Source of the DNA: Cytophagales bacterium UBA2561
GTDB taxonomy: Bacteria > Bacteroidota > Bacteroidia > Cytophagales > Thermoflexibacteraceae
Assembly (NCBI GenBank): GCA_002340355.1
Contig: DDLX01000040.1
Span: 1 to 64,000, forward strand
Direction of reading: 5' to 3'
Length of the DNA: 64,000 bases
Shown: in pieces, positions 25,659-34,284 of the stretch
Layout: the number at the start of each line of letters is the position of its first letter
How positions within the stretch are numbered: the first letter of the stretch is position 1
The notes under the pieces: model-generated
Seen by the model: only the letters and a program-made list of their open reading frames with translations
Databases searched by the model: none
Told to the model about the DNA's origin: nothing
Program-made: the position numbers and the translations under genes

Positions 25659-27326
25659 CTAAATCAATTTTTTATACCGAATTCGTTTAGGTTCGACACC
25701 TCCTAACTCTTTGAGTCGATGAGTTTCATATTCTGAGAAATTCCCCTCAAAAAACCGAACCTGTGAATCTCCTTCAAATGCCAAAATATGCGTAGCAACC
25801 CTATCCAAAAACCAACGGTCGTGAGAAATAATCACGGCACAACCTGCAAAATTTTCAATGGCTTCTTCCAATGCTCGCAATGTATTTACATCCAAATCAT
25901 TGGTCGGCTCATCCAGCAAAAGTAAATTTGCACCCTGTTTCAAGGTCATGGCTAAATGCACTCGATTTCGTTCTCCACCTGATAATGAACCTACTTTTTT
26001 CTGTTGGTCAGTTCCACTAAAATTAAATCTACTGACATAGGCTCTTGAATTCATTTCCCGATTACCAATTTTCATCAAATCATTTCCTTCTGAAATAACT
26101 TCCCAAATGGTTTTATTAGGGTCAAGATTGTCGTGTTCTTGGTCAACATAAGCTACGTCCACCGTTGAACCCACTTCAAACGTTCCGTTATCAGGTTTTT
26201 CTTTGCCTGTGACCATTTTGAAAAGTGTCGTTTTCCCTGCTCCATTTGCTCCAATTACGCCAACAATTCCATTTTGAGGCAAAGCAAAACTCAAATCTTC
26301 AATCAATAATTTTTCGCCGTAAGCCTTTCGAATATTTTGCGCTTCAATAACTTTTGTACCCAATCGAGGACCTGCAGGAATGAAAATTTCGAGTTGGCTT
26401 TCTTTTTCCTTACCTTCTTGACCAAGCATTTTTTCATAAGCATTGATACGAGCTTTTTGCTTGGTTTGCTTGGCTTTTGGACTCATTCGAATCCATTCTA
26501 ATTCTCGCTGGAGTGTTTTTCTTCGTTTTGATTCGGCTTTTTCTTCTTTGGCAAGTCGTTTTTCTTTTTGGTCAAGCCACGAAGAATAATTTCCCTTCCA
26601 AGGAATTCCTTCACCTCTATCCAATTCCAAAATCCAACCCGCAACATTATCCAAAAAATAACGGTCGTGAGTTACGGCAATAACTGTTCCTTTGTATTGT
26701 TGTAAATGTTGTTCTAACCAATGTACTGATTCGGCATCTAAATGGTTGGTAGGCTCATCAAGTAGCAGAACATCAGGTTCTTGCAAAAGCAATCGGCATA
26801 AAGCTACTCGTCTTTTTTCTCCTCCTGAAAGGTGTTCAATCTTAGCATCTTCGGGCGGAGTTCGGAGGGCATCCATTGCTTTTTGGAGCTGAGTATCCAA
26901 TTCCCACGCATTCACTCGGTCTAATTCGTCTTGAACTTCGCCTTGTTTTTCGATGAGTTTTGTCATTTCGTCATCCGACATCGGTTCAGCAAACTTGAGG
27001 TTAATTTCATCGAATTGTTTTAATAAATTGACCGTTTCTTGTACACCTTCTTCAACAATTTGACGAACGGTTTTAGTGGGGTCAAGTTGGGGTTCTTGTT
27101 CCAAATAACCTACCGAATAATTGGGAGAAAAGACGACTTCACCTTGATAATTTTTATCTACACCTGCAATGATGCGGAGTAAAGACGATTTTCCTGAGCC
27201 ATTGAGTCCCAGTACCCCGATTTTTGCACCGTAAAAAAAGGAGAGGTGAATATTTTTTAAAACTTGTTTTTTGGGCGGATAAAGTTTGGTTACGCCCGCC
27301 ATCGAAAAGATAATTTTTTCGCTCAT
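25659..27326 (-). CDS. ettA: Energy-dependent translational throttle protein EttA (ABC-F)
   Basis: An ABC-F ATPase that binds the ribosomal E site and gates entry into elongation according to ATP/ADP. It contains two ATPase domains in one chain and no membrane segment. Walker A motifs are GLNGSGKSSL (about residue 39) and GANGAGKTTL (about 358). ABC signatures are LSGGEKRRVAL and LSGGERNRVHL, and the Walker B regions are LLLDEPTNHLDAESV and LLLDEPTNDLDVNTL. The linker KRLAKEEKAESKRRKTLQRELEWIRMSPKAKQTK matches the P-site tRNA-interaction motif, with an arm in domain 1 as in EttA. The length of 555 residues is characteristic. It is a single-gene unit. Confidence 0.95.
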   Translation of the reverse strand: MSEKIIFSMAGVTKLYPPKKQVLKNIHLSFFYGAKIGVLGLNGSGKSSLLRIIAGVDKNYQGEVVFSPNYSVGYLEQEPQLDPTKTVRQIVEEGVQETVNLLKQFDEINLKFAEPMSDDEMTKLIEKQGEVQDELDRVNAWELDTQLQKAMDALRTPPEDAKIEHLSGGEKRRVALCRLLLQEPDVLLLDEPTNHLDAESVHWLEQHLQQYKGTVIAVTHDRYFLDNVAGWILELDRGEGIPWKGNYSSWLDQKEKRLAKEEKAESKRRKTLQRELEWIRMSPKAKQTKQKARINAYEKMLGQEGKEKESQLEIFIPAGPRLGTKVIEAQNIRKAYGEKLLIEDLSFALPQNGIVGVIGANGAGKTTLFKMVTGKEKPDNGTFEVGSTVDVAYVDQEHDNLDPNKTIWEVISEGNDLMKIGNREMNSRAYVSRFNFSGTDQQKKVGSLSGGERNRVHLAMTLKQGANLLLLDEPTNDLDVNTLRALEEAIENFAGCAVIISHDRWFLDRVATHILAFEGDSQVRFFEGNFSEYETHRLKELGGVEPKRIRYKKLI

Positions 27327-27541
27327 GGTTTTTAGATTGCTTTCGGATTTCGAATAGAAGAGTGTCTCTTTTGTATTGCTCTTGATAAGTTAGCAAATGT
27401 AAAAGTTTGAGGGGGATTTTTGGAGGTTTGAAGGGAAATTACAGAATTATATTTTTCCCAAAATCTTATCACACCATACCCATTTTAATTCCCAAACAAA
27501 GTATATTTGTCTAATCCTAAAACACTATTTACCCCAAAATT

Positions 27542-28879
27542 ATGTTAGTTCGATTTGTGGTCGAAAATTTTTTGTCCTTCAAAGACGAAACGGAATTTCA
27601 TATGTTGGCAACCGAAGATGACCAACACCCAACCCACGTTTCGAAAACTAAAAATGGCATTCACCTCCTGAAAACCACCGCCATTTACGGTGCAAATGGT
27701 TCGGGCAAATCGAATTTAATTAAAGCAATTAGATTTTTGTTAGAATTAATGGTAAAAGGAACAGCAAATGAACGGGAAATTATTGAAATTAAGCCTTTTA
27801 AATTGGATGAAACTTATTTAAAAAAGCCTACTAAATTTGAAATTGAATTTTTGATTGAAGAGGAAATTTATGCGTATGGAGTTGTCATTTTTGAGAATAG
27901 AATCGTAGAAGAATGGTTCTATTTAGTTCATAATCAAGAAAATGAAGAACTAATTTTTGAGCGAAAAACGAATTCTGAAAATATATCGGAAATCAAAGTT
28001 TCTCCCGAATTGACAAAAACCGAAAAGGAAAAATTTCGCTATGAAATTTATGCCGAAGAATTAAGAGCAAATCAACCTTTTATTAGTGAAGGGGCTAAAA
28101 GAAAGCTGATTTTTGCAACTAATATTCACAATATTTTAGACGGTTATATACCAATAGCACCTGATAGTTTTAGTTTGAAGAATTTTGCATTTTTAATCAA
28201 TGAACTTCAAGATGCGAATACTTTATTAAATGATTATATTTATAAAATAGGTACAGGATTAAGTAAACTACATTTTGAAGATGCTGATTTTGATGTAGAA
28301 GTTTTTTTAAAAGAACAAAATCTGACTCTTGTAACAAAATATATGAGTCGTCACAATTCAGTAAGATTTGTAACGAAAAATAACAAAGAGTATGGTGTTT
28401 ATTATAGTGATGATAAATTGAAAATAAGTCGATTATATAGTTTTCATAAAAACTCTGCTGTTGAGTTTGAGTTTAAGGAAGAATCAGACGGCACACAAAT
28501 AGTAATTGGTTTATTAGGGTGTCTTTTAACCATATTATTTGATAGAACAATTTTGTTTATTGATGAAATTGATAGAAGTTTACATCCACAGCTCACTAAA
28601 AAAGTATTAGAAATTTATACTTCAAATCTTGCTGCTGAAACTCAAGGACAATTAATTTTTACAACCCACGAATCAAACTTACTGGATTTGAATTTATTAC
28701 GGCGAGATGAAGTTTGGTTCACAGAAAAAGATGAACATGGCGCAACGCAACTTTATTCGTTAAGCGATTTTAAACCCGACCATTACGGCACAGAAGTCGA
28801 AAAAGGCTATCTCGAAGGACGTTTTGGGGCAATTCCTTTTTTTGGCAATCTGGAGGATTTAAATTGGTCAAAAAACTAA
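27542..28879 (+). CDS. AAA15-type ATPase, RloA/AbiLi-like
   Basis: An SMC/OLD-like ATPase of 445 residues that begins with the ABC-type half site MLVRFVVENFLSFKDETEF and Walker A GANGSGKSNLIKAI (50-63). The C-terminal half has Walker B ILFIDEIDRSLHPQLTKKVLEIY (about 337) and an H-loop FTTHESNLLDL. The frame then runs to GRFGAIPFFGNLEDL, typical of ATPases paired with RloB. These ATPases act with a TOPRIM-like partner in phage-defence systems of the AbiL and PARIS kind, in which the ATPase is thought to sense infection and license the effector. The RloB-like gene follows after 23 bases. TATATTTG at 27502-27509 fits the promoter minus-7 element. Confidence 0.85.
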   Translation: MLVRFVVENFLSFKDETEFHMLATEDDQHPTHVSKTKNGIHLLKTTAIYGANGSGKSNLIKAIRFLLELMVKGTANEREIIEIKPFKLDETYLKKPTKFEIEFLIEEEIYAYGVVIFENRIVEEWFYLVHNQENEELIFERKTNSENISEIKVSPELTKTEKEKFRYEIYAEELRANQPFISEGAKRKLIFATNIHNILDGYIPIAPDSFSLKNFAFLINELQDANTLLNDYIYKIGTGLSKLHFEDADFDVEVFLKEQNLTLVTKYMSRHNSVRFVTKNNKEYGVYYSDDKLKISRLYSFHKNSAVEFEFKEESDGTQIVIGLLGCLLTILFDRTILFIDEIDRSLHPQLTKKVLEIYTSNLAAETQGQLIFTTHESNLLDLNLLRRDEVWFTEKDEHGATQLYSLSDFKPDHYGTEVEKGYLEGRFGAIPFFGNLEDLNWSKN

Positions 28880-28902
28880 TCAGAAATTAACTGTCATCAA
28901 TC

Positions 28903-29505
28903 ATGCGAAAAAATCGAAATTACAAACGAAAGGCACATTTTCGGGATGCTCGGCTTTTTGTCATTTTTTGTGAAGGTGCAAAAACTGAAAAGATTTATTT
29001 TGAAGCATTCGCCAAAAATTCCCAACGTATTAAAGTAAAAGTATTTGAAAATCAGGAAAATAAATCAGCCCCAATTTACATTTTAGAAAATGCTGTGGCT
29101 CATACTGAACCTTATGATTTTTTATATTTGGTGATAGATACCGACCGTTGGAGACATCAAATTGCCGAAGTTGCCCAAAAATGTGAACAGAAAAAATTTG
29201 GTTTGATTGTCAGCAATCCGTGTTTTGAGGTGTGGTTATATCTGCATTTGCCAAATGCTCAGGAAAACTTTGCACAATTACGAGGTTGTCGGCAATTTGT
29301 GGAAGCCTTGAAAAATGAACTGGATATTTTCAAAAAATCGAAATATGACCCTACTTTTTTTCTGGAAAACCTCCCAATTGCCCTCGAAAATGCCGAAAAA
29401 CTTGACCCTAATTCTGCCGAACGATACCCCAGCCAAAAAGGAACGCACGTTTATAAATTGATGCAAAAACTAATTGAATTTCAGAAGAATAAACTTCACT
29501 TTTGA
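28903..29505 (+). CDS. rloB: RloB-family TOPRIM-like effector (AbiLii-like)
   Basis: RloB proteins carry a TOPRIM-like nuclease fold and are found with RloA-type ATPases. A basic N-terminus is followed by FVIFCEGAKTEKIYFEAF with the catalytic Glu24. YLVIDTDRW provides Asp79 and Asp81, and SNPCFEVWLYLHL is the family hallmark. At 200 residues it is full length. It probably cleaves nucleic acid when released or activated by the ATPase encoded immediately upstream, causing abortive infection; that role is known for relatives and inferred here. The 3' end overlaps by ten bases the 3' end of an opposite-strand small gene. Confidence 0.85.
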   Translation: MRKNRNYKRKAHFRDARLFVIFCEGAKTEKIYFEAFAKNSQRIKVKVFENQENKSAPIYILENAVAHTEPYDFLYLVIDTDRWRHQIAEVAQKCEQKKFGLIVSNPCFEVWLYLHLPNAQENFAQLRGCRQFVEALKNELDIFKKSKYDPTFFLENLPIALENAEKLDPNSAERYPSQKGTHVYKLMQKLIEFQKNKLHF

Positions 29506-29741
29506 AGTCTTATCGGATTTTGCCCTTCAATCATTAATGAAGATTCAGGCAAATATTCCGTCAATCGATTCAAATGCCATCGAATTTGAAATAGTGAATG
29601 CAAAACCTGACCTTCCAAATTATATTTAAGTAGTTCTTGCGACACATGATAAAGAGCTTCATGGAGGTGTTCCCCATAATTTTCAGACTGGTACAGTTCT
29701 AAAAACTCCAAAAATTCTTTCGTTAGTTTTTCATTTTCCAT
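29496..29741 (-). CDS. Small helical protein of unknown function
   Basis: An 81-residue frame on the opposite strand, converging on rloB with a ten-base overlap of the 3' ends. It is rich in Leu, Glu, Tyr and His and predicted almost entirely helical (LTKEFLEFLELYQSENYGEHLHEALYHVSQELLKY). It shows no recognisable domain, and its ATG (29739-29741) lies just inside a 32-base palindrome at 29766. Position between the ATPase/RloB pair and an XRE gene suggests, but does not prove, a link with that locus. Confidence 0.55.
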   Translation of the reverse strand: MENEKLTKEFLEFLELYQSENYGEHLHEALYHVSQELLKYNLEGQVLHSLFQIRWHLNRLTEYLPESSLMIEGQNPIRLQK

Positions 29742-29765
29742 AATTTTGAAAGTTTAGATGGCTTG

Positions 29766-29797
29766 AACCTATAAGGTTTTCGAAAACCTTATAGGTT
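29766..29797. repeat. Perfect 32-bp palindrome
   Basis: AACCTATAAGGTTTTC is followed at once by its exact reverse complement. It sits upstream of the small minus-strand gene and of the plus-strand XRE gene, so it may be an operator or a dispersed terminator-like repeat. A degenerate relative with arms AAACCTATAA/TTATAGGTTT is at 31216-31248, and another related stem at 30301. Confidence 0.75.
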
Positions 29798-29893
29798 TGA
29801 ACTATTTTGATGGAACAAATATATATTAAAATTTTTACATATGCAAAACAAAATTGTATATATGAAAAATATTCAAAAAATTATATTTAAAAT

Positions 29894-30277
29894 ATGATCA
29901 AATCAATTGGAGAGCGGTATAAATCGGCTCGAAAATTTCTTGGGATGACCTTAAAAGATGTTTATGAGCAAACAGGAGTTTCAAGTAGCATGATTAGCCG
30001 AGTTGAAACTGAAAAATTTGATAACCCAAATTATCAGCATACCAAATTCTTAATCGAACAAGGTATCAACCCCTATTATTTAATCGGAAAATCTGACGAA
30101 ATCGAAGGGCGAAAAGCCGATATTAATACCGAAGAACACGAGGCATTGAAACAAGAATTGGAGGATTTGAAATTGGTAAATGAAGAATTAAAACAAAAAT
30201 ATCAGTGGATGGAAGGTATTTTGCGAATGCTCAAAATTGACCCTGACGACAATAATTTAAAAAAAGAAGATAATTAA
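29894..30277 (+). CDS. XRE-family HTH regulator with C-terminal coiled coil
   Basis: A helix-turn-helix of the XRE/Cro type occupies residues 1-60 (SIGERYKSARKFLGMTLKDVYEQTGVSSSMISRVETE). The second half (EEHEALKQELEDLKLVNEELKQKYQWMEGIL) is a coiled coil for oligomerisation. Such proteins commonly control an adjacent toxin or defence locus or act as phage-like repressors. It follows the rloAB pair by about 390 bases and sits next to a 32-bp palindrome that could be its operator. No cognate target is proven. Confidence 0.85.
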   Translation: MIKSIGERYKSARKFLGMTLKDVYEQTGVSSSMISRVETEKFDNPNYQHTKFLIEQGINPYYLIGKSDEIEGRKADINTEEHEALKQELEDLKLVNEELKQKYQWMEGILRMLKIDPDDNNLKKEDN

Positions 30278-30300
30278 AAATGAGTAAATCAATAACTTGC

Positions 30301-30330
30301 ATAGGGGTTTGCAAAACCTATCCTATGGAA
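30301..30330. terminator. Hairpin downstream of the XRE gene
   Basis: ATAGGGGTTT and AAAACCTAT form an imperfect stem, followed by TCCTATGGAAA, which is one arm of the CCATAGG palindrome family found whole at 5010 and 34224. A weak call. Confidence 0.45.
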
Positions 30331-30402
30331 ATAAATTATTGGGAAATTTAATAACATAAATTGGGATAAGATTTATTTTTAGCACCAAAATTATTACTCA
30401 AA

Positions 30403-31188
30403 ATGTCCAAAACTTACCTTGACCAAATGCACCGAAAGGTGACCATTTCTACGCCACCCAATCGGATTATTTCGCTTGTTCCTTCACTAACCGAACTGCT
30501 TTTTGATTTAGGAGTTGGTGAAAAAATAATTGGTAGAACTAAATTTTGTTACCGTCCTAAAAAGAAAGTTCAAGACATTTCCAGAATTGGTGGTACAAAA
30601 AAGTTTCATTTTGATAAAATCCAAGAACTTGAACCTAACCTAATTATTGGCAATAAAGAAGAAAATTACAAAGAAGGAATCTTAGAATTGGAAAAGAAAT
30701 ATCCTGTTTGGATGAGTGATATTTCGACACTTTCGGAGGCTTACGAAATGATTTTTGAAGTCGGAAGGTTGGTTGGAAAACAAACCGAAGCTCAAGATCT
30801 AATTCAAGAAATCCAGCATAATTTTGAACAAATTAAACCTCTTTCGAAACGAGTTTTGTATTTTGTTTGGCAACAACCTTACATGGTTGTCGGACAAGAA
30901 ACCTTTATTGATGAAATGCTTCAACTTTGTGGCTTTGAGAATCTAAGCCCTGCACCTCGATATCCTCAAATGACAGCTTCTGAAATTAAAGAAGTAAAAC
31001 CTGACTTGCTTTTGTTGTCTTCTGAACCCTTTCCATTTAAGGAAAAACATCGTTTGGAATTAGCTCATCAATTTCCTGAAAGTGAGGTAGTTTTGGTTGA
31101 TGGCGAGTTCTTTTCGTGGTATGGCAGTCGGTTACGTTATGCGGGTACTTATTTCCAAACCCTCTTAGAAGAAATCCAAAATTTATAG
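30403..31188 (+). CDS. BtuF-like helical-backbone metal-chelate-binding protein without signal peptide
   Basis: The fold is that of periplasmic ABC substrate-binding proteins for cobalamin/haem/siderophores: RIISLVPSLTELLFDLGVGEKIIGRTKFCYRP, then IGGTKKFHFDKIQELEPNLIIGNKEENY and FENLSPAPRYPQMTASEIKEVKPDLLLLSSEPFPF. Unlike classical BtuF it starts MSKTYLDQMHRKVTIS with no signal peptide, so as written it would stay in the cytoplasm. No permease or ATPase gene adjoins it. It may be a cytosolic cobalamin-type binding protein of the group common in this phylum. ATG 30403 is a good start; an upstream signal peptide in frame is not visible. Confidence 0.8.
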   Translation: MSKTYLDQMHRKVTISTPPNRIISLVPSLTELLFDLGVGEKIIGRTKFCYRPKKKVQDISRIGGTKKFHFDKIQELEPNLIIGNKEENYKEGILELEKKYPVWMSDISTLSEAYEMIFEVGRLVGKQTEAQDLIQEIQHNFEQIKPLSKRVLYFVWQQPYMVVGQETFIDEMLQLCGFENLSPAPRYPQMTASEIKEVKPDLLLLSSEPFPFKEKHRLELAHQFPESEVVLVDGEFFSWYGSRLRYAGTYFQTLLEEIQNL

Positions 31189-31215
31189 CTAAAATCTCCA
31201 TAGCACTCCAAAAAT

Positions 31216-31248
31216 AAACCTATAAAATTATCAAAATCTTATAGGTTT
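31216..31248. terminator. Bidirectional terminator between BtuF-like gene and rhomboid gene
   Basis: AAACCTATAA and TTATAGGTTT form a perfect 10-base stem between convergent genes. It belongs to the same family as the 32-bp palindrome at 29766. Confidence 0.7.
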
Positions 31249-31279
31249 GGAAGCCAACAAATTACCCATCAAATTCTTT

Positions 31280-31912
31280 CTAAAACATTCGCCACCGTGA
31301 AAGTTGCTCAAAGAAGGAAACAATCGACATCGGATTAATCACTATACCAATCACAAAACCATACAATGCCCCATACAAATGCGCCGAATGATTGATATTA
31401 TCACCTGAACCTTGTCGGTCATAAACATGTGAATAAATGATGTAAATAATTGCCCAAATAAACCCAGGTATACACAAAAATCCGTATAAACAAACTTGAT
31501 TTAGCGGATAAAATAAAACACTATTAAACAAAACTGCGGCGACTCCTCCCGAAGCTCCCAAGGAATTGTAATGAGGTACATCTTTGTATTTCAGATAGGT
31601 CGGAATATCAGCTACAATCATGCCCCCAATATAAACCAACAGAAAGTGAAAATAACCTGTTAGTCCAAATTCTGAAACATAACGAAATTCGACCGTTTGA
31701 GCGAAAAAATAAAACGTAAACATATTGAATAACAGATGCATCCAGCCCGCATGAATAAATCCCGAGGACAAAAACCGATAATATTGCTTACGATGCTTCA
31801 CCTGATACGGATTGAGCATATATTTCGATAATAAATTTGGATTTTGGAAGGCTTGCCAACTAATTAATACTGTTAGTCCAATAATAATAAATGTTAATGG
31901 TGTGGCAGTCAT
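31280..31912 (-). CDS. Rhomboid-family intramembrane serine protease
   Basis: A 210-residue polytopic protein with six hydrophobic helices, cleaving transmembrane substrates within the membrane. The catalytic Ser is in GASGGVAAVLF and the catalytic His in NHSAHLYGALYGFVIG; the conserved helix-2 motif is HAGWMHLLFNMFTFYFF, whose His and Asn form the oxyanion region. The bulky YHFLLVYIGGMIVA helix follows. It lies downstream of gldB on the same strand with a 44-base gap, so the two may share a transcript. Substrate is unknown. Confidence 0.9.
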   Translation of the reverse strand: MTATPLTFIIIGLTVLISWQAFQNPNLLSKYMLNPYQVKHRKQYYRFLSSGFIHAGWMHLLFNMFTFYFFAQTVEFRYVSEFGLTGYFHFLLVYIGGMIVADIPTYLKYKDVPHYNSLGASGGVAAVLFNSVLFYPLNQVCLYGFLCIPGFIWAIIYIIYSHVYDRQGSGDNINHSAHLYGALYGFVIGIVINPMSIVSFFEQLSRWRMF

Positions 31913-31956
31913 GATTTTATCTTTTTAGTTCTAAAAATGAAGTTTATACCCTATCC

Positions 31957-32955
31957 CTATTTTTCAGCGTTGGGACGGTATTTTGATTTTCGAAAAATTT
32001 CTTCGGCATTGGCATTATTCATCAATTCCGAAAGTGTCACCTCTGGATTATTTTTGAGATATGATTGTACAATTTGCCAACCCAACCACCGTCCAATTCG
32101 CCCCGGGCATTCCGAACTAATGGCGTGTGTAAATGGCGATTCACCTAAATATTTATTCTTAACCAAATGACTTTTTTCGTAAAATAAATCCTTTTCCACA
32201 AAATGCGCCCACAAAAAGGAAGCATTTCCCTGCACTTCTTGGGTCTGGCGATGCGTATAACCCGTAATCACCGAATCAGGAACATGAGGGTTTGTCATTC
32301 GGACAAATTGGTAACTTTTACCATAATAAATCATATCATCCAACATCGTAGTCGTGCCATCTTTGCCCATTGTCGCATTGTATTTATTCGATAAAAATAA
32401 ACACGATGTCGGGACGATATAGTTTTTTTGGAGGCGTTGCAAAATGTATTCGGGAACATTTGGAGGTTGATAAGGTGAGTTTTTCCCCAAGAAAAAGTCT
32501 AATCCGACAATCAATAAACTATCCGAAACAAAAATATCATTTCCGTATCCTGTCACATTTGTAAAAACGGCAGGAGGCTCAAAGTCAGGAAAATAATGTT
32601 TGACAAAACGAAATGACTGTTCAAATTCGGCTTTGACATCGGTCATATCGCCAAAATATTGATTCGTCGTTTGCGTTAGTGTGTCAATATACGGACTTTG
32701 CGAAATTCGGTAAAAATCCGAAATCATGACTTGTGGAGGAACACCACTTCGTTTCTGATAATCCAAAAAATAAGTCGGATATTTTCGAGCCATTTTTGGA
32801 ATGTCATTTGGTGTTTTGACCTTTTCCAATTCTTGTTCCAAGCGGATAATTTCCACTTCCATCGGAATTTTAGAAACATCTGGAATATTAGGTGAATTGT
32901 TGCAAGCTGTTATCCCAAAAAGCAGAATAATTAAATAAAAACAATATTTTTTCAT
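31957..32955 (-). CDS. gldB: Gliding motility lipoprotein GldB
   Basis: GldB is required for gliding and assembly of the type IX secretion/motility apparatus in Bacteroidota. The signal peptide ends ITAC (Cys18, LLFGITAC), making a lipoprotein. Family features seen are YFGDMTDVKAEFEQSFRFVKHYFPDF, FVSDSLLIVGLDFFLGKNSPY, ATMGKDGTTTMLDDMIYYGKSYQF and the terminal PGRIGRWLGWQIVQSYLK with SKYRP. The length of 332 residues is typical. No other gld gene is in this window; gldB often stands apart. Confidence 0.92.
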   Translation of the reverse strand: MKKYCFYLIILLFGITACNNSPNIPDVSKIPMEVEIIRLEQELEKVKTPNDIPKMARKYPTYFLDYQKRSGVPPQVMISDFYRISQSPYIDTLTQTTNQYFGDMTDVKAEFEQSFRFVKHYFPDFEPPAVFTNVTGYGNDIFVSDSLLIVGLDFFLGKNSPYQPPNVPEYILQRLQKNYIVPTSCLFLSNKYNATMGKDGTTTMLDDMIYYGKSYQFVRMTNPHVPDSVITGYTHRQTQEVQGNASFLWAHFVEKDLFYEKSHLVKNKYLGESPFTHAISSECPGRIGRWLGWQIVQSYLKNNPEVTLSELMNNANAEEIFRKSKYRPNAEK

Positions 32956-33068
32956 AAATCACGAAAACTTTTAAATCGGATTAATCGACCTCATCACGAT
33001 ACTTTTGGTAAAGTTGAAAATCAGTTTATTTTTAACTCCACCCAAAAAGATGATAAGGTCTAATGAAC

Positions 33069-33992
33069 TTATTTTTTGTAAATACTTAACGTCAAAATTC
33101 CACTAATCACTAAAACTGTCCCGAAAATTTGTGGGAGGGTAATCGCTTCGTTCAGAAAAATAGAAGCCATAATAATCGTGGAAACGGGACCAATTGAACC
33201 CACCAAAGAAGCATTGCTTGCCCCTACCCTACGAATTCCTGCCGAAAACATAAAGGAAGAAATCACCGTAGAGAAAATTCCTGTTAATGCTCCTAAACTA
33301 TAAACTTCCGTTTTAAAATCCCAGATATTCAATTGGTTATAAAAATACGTATGGACTAAAACCCCTACTCCTGCGGCGGTCATTGAAAGGGTTGTATAAT
33401 GCAATGTTCCAAATTTTTGGATTAATTTACCTGTTCCATTTAGGTACACCGCAAAAACCAAAGCCGAACCCAAAATAAAACTTGCCCCCGTCCAAACATC
33501 TTTTTGCTCATATAATTGCAAATCATTGATAAATGCCAATGAAATCCCTGAATACGTCAGCAAAACCGCCAATATTTGAATTTTTTGGATTTTTTGACCC
33601 AAAAAAATCACTGAAATCAAGAGCGTAAAAGTTGGATAGGTAAATAAAATCAATCGCTCCAAACTTGCCGTAACATATTGTAAACCAATAAAATCTAACC
33701 AACTTGCAAAATAATATCCAATCAGCCCAAAGAAAATAATTCCTAACCAATCTAACCAAGTAATTGACTCTCTTTCGGGTATTTTCTTTTTGGAAAAGGC
33801 TAAAATCAGCAGATAAAGCGGTAAGGCAAATAGCATCCGAATTGCAAGGAAAGAGACCGAATCGACCTCATATTCGTATGCTAACTTAACAAAAATCGCT
33901 TTTGCTGAAAAAGCCACTGCTCCACAAAAAGCTAAAATGTACCCTATCTTCTGAGAAAGAGCGGGAGCAGAAAAAGATTGGAAAATTTTCAT
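33069..33992 (-). CDS. EamA/DMT-family transporter
   Basis: Ten predicted membrane helices in two EamA repeats of about 140 residues. Signs are FCGAVAFSAKAIFVKLAYEYEVD, GYYFASWLDFIGLQYVTASLERLILFTYP and the second-repeat counterpart GASNASLVGSIGPVSTIIMASIFLNEAITLPQIFGTVLVISGI. Such proteins export amino acids or other small metabolites; the substrate is not predictable. The length of 307 residues is usual. It is followed by gldB about 110 bases away on the same strand. ATG 33990-33992 opens the frame. Confidence 0.88.
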   Translation of the reverse strand: MKIFQSFSAPALSQKIGYILAFCGAVAFSAKAIFVKLAYEYEVDSVSFLAIRMLFALPLYLLILAFSKKKIPERESITWLDWLGIIFFGLIGYYFASWLDFIGLQYVTASLERLILFTYPTFTLLISVIFLGQKIQKIQILAVLLTYSGISLAFINDLQLYEQKDVWTGASFILGSALVFAVYLNGTGKLIQKFGTLHYTTLSMTAAGVGVLVHTYFYNQLNIWDFKTEVYSLGALTGIFSTVISSFMFSAGIRRVGASNASLVGSIGPVSTIIMASIFLNEAITLPQIFGTVLVISGILTLSIYKK

Positions 33993-34223
33993 TGATGTAA
34001 TGAATTTTTAGATAGATATAAAAATTATCTACCTGTTTTATTAAAAAAAAGTACGTATAATGTTCTGATCTCAGAAATTGTTGCAAAAACGGAAAAGTTA
34101 TTGAAAAACAATGATATCCGTGAAAAGATTATATGATTTGAGCAAGAGAGGCAAAAAAACAGGAGGTGAAAAACGAATAATTTGAAGAAACTGAAATGCC
34201 TAAGAAGTGATTTGAATTTAGAT

Positions 34224-34264
34224 TTTTCCATAGGAAAGAATTCAAGTTTCTGTCCTATGGAAAA
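34224..34264. terminator. Terminator after efp (TTTTCCATAGGA stem)
   Basis: Perfect 12-base arms (TTTTCCATAGGA and TCCTATGGAAAA) with a 17-base loop, 20 bases past the stop of efp. It is nearly identical in arms to the hairpin at 5010. Confidence 0.75.
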
Positions 34265-34284
34265 TAATTTATATTAAAATAATA

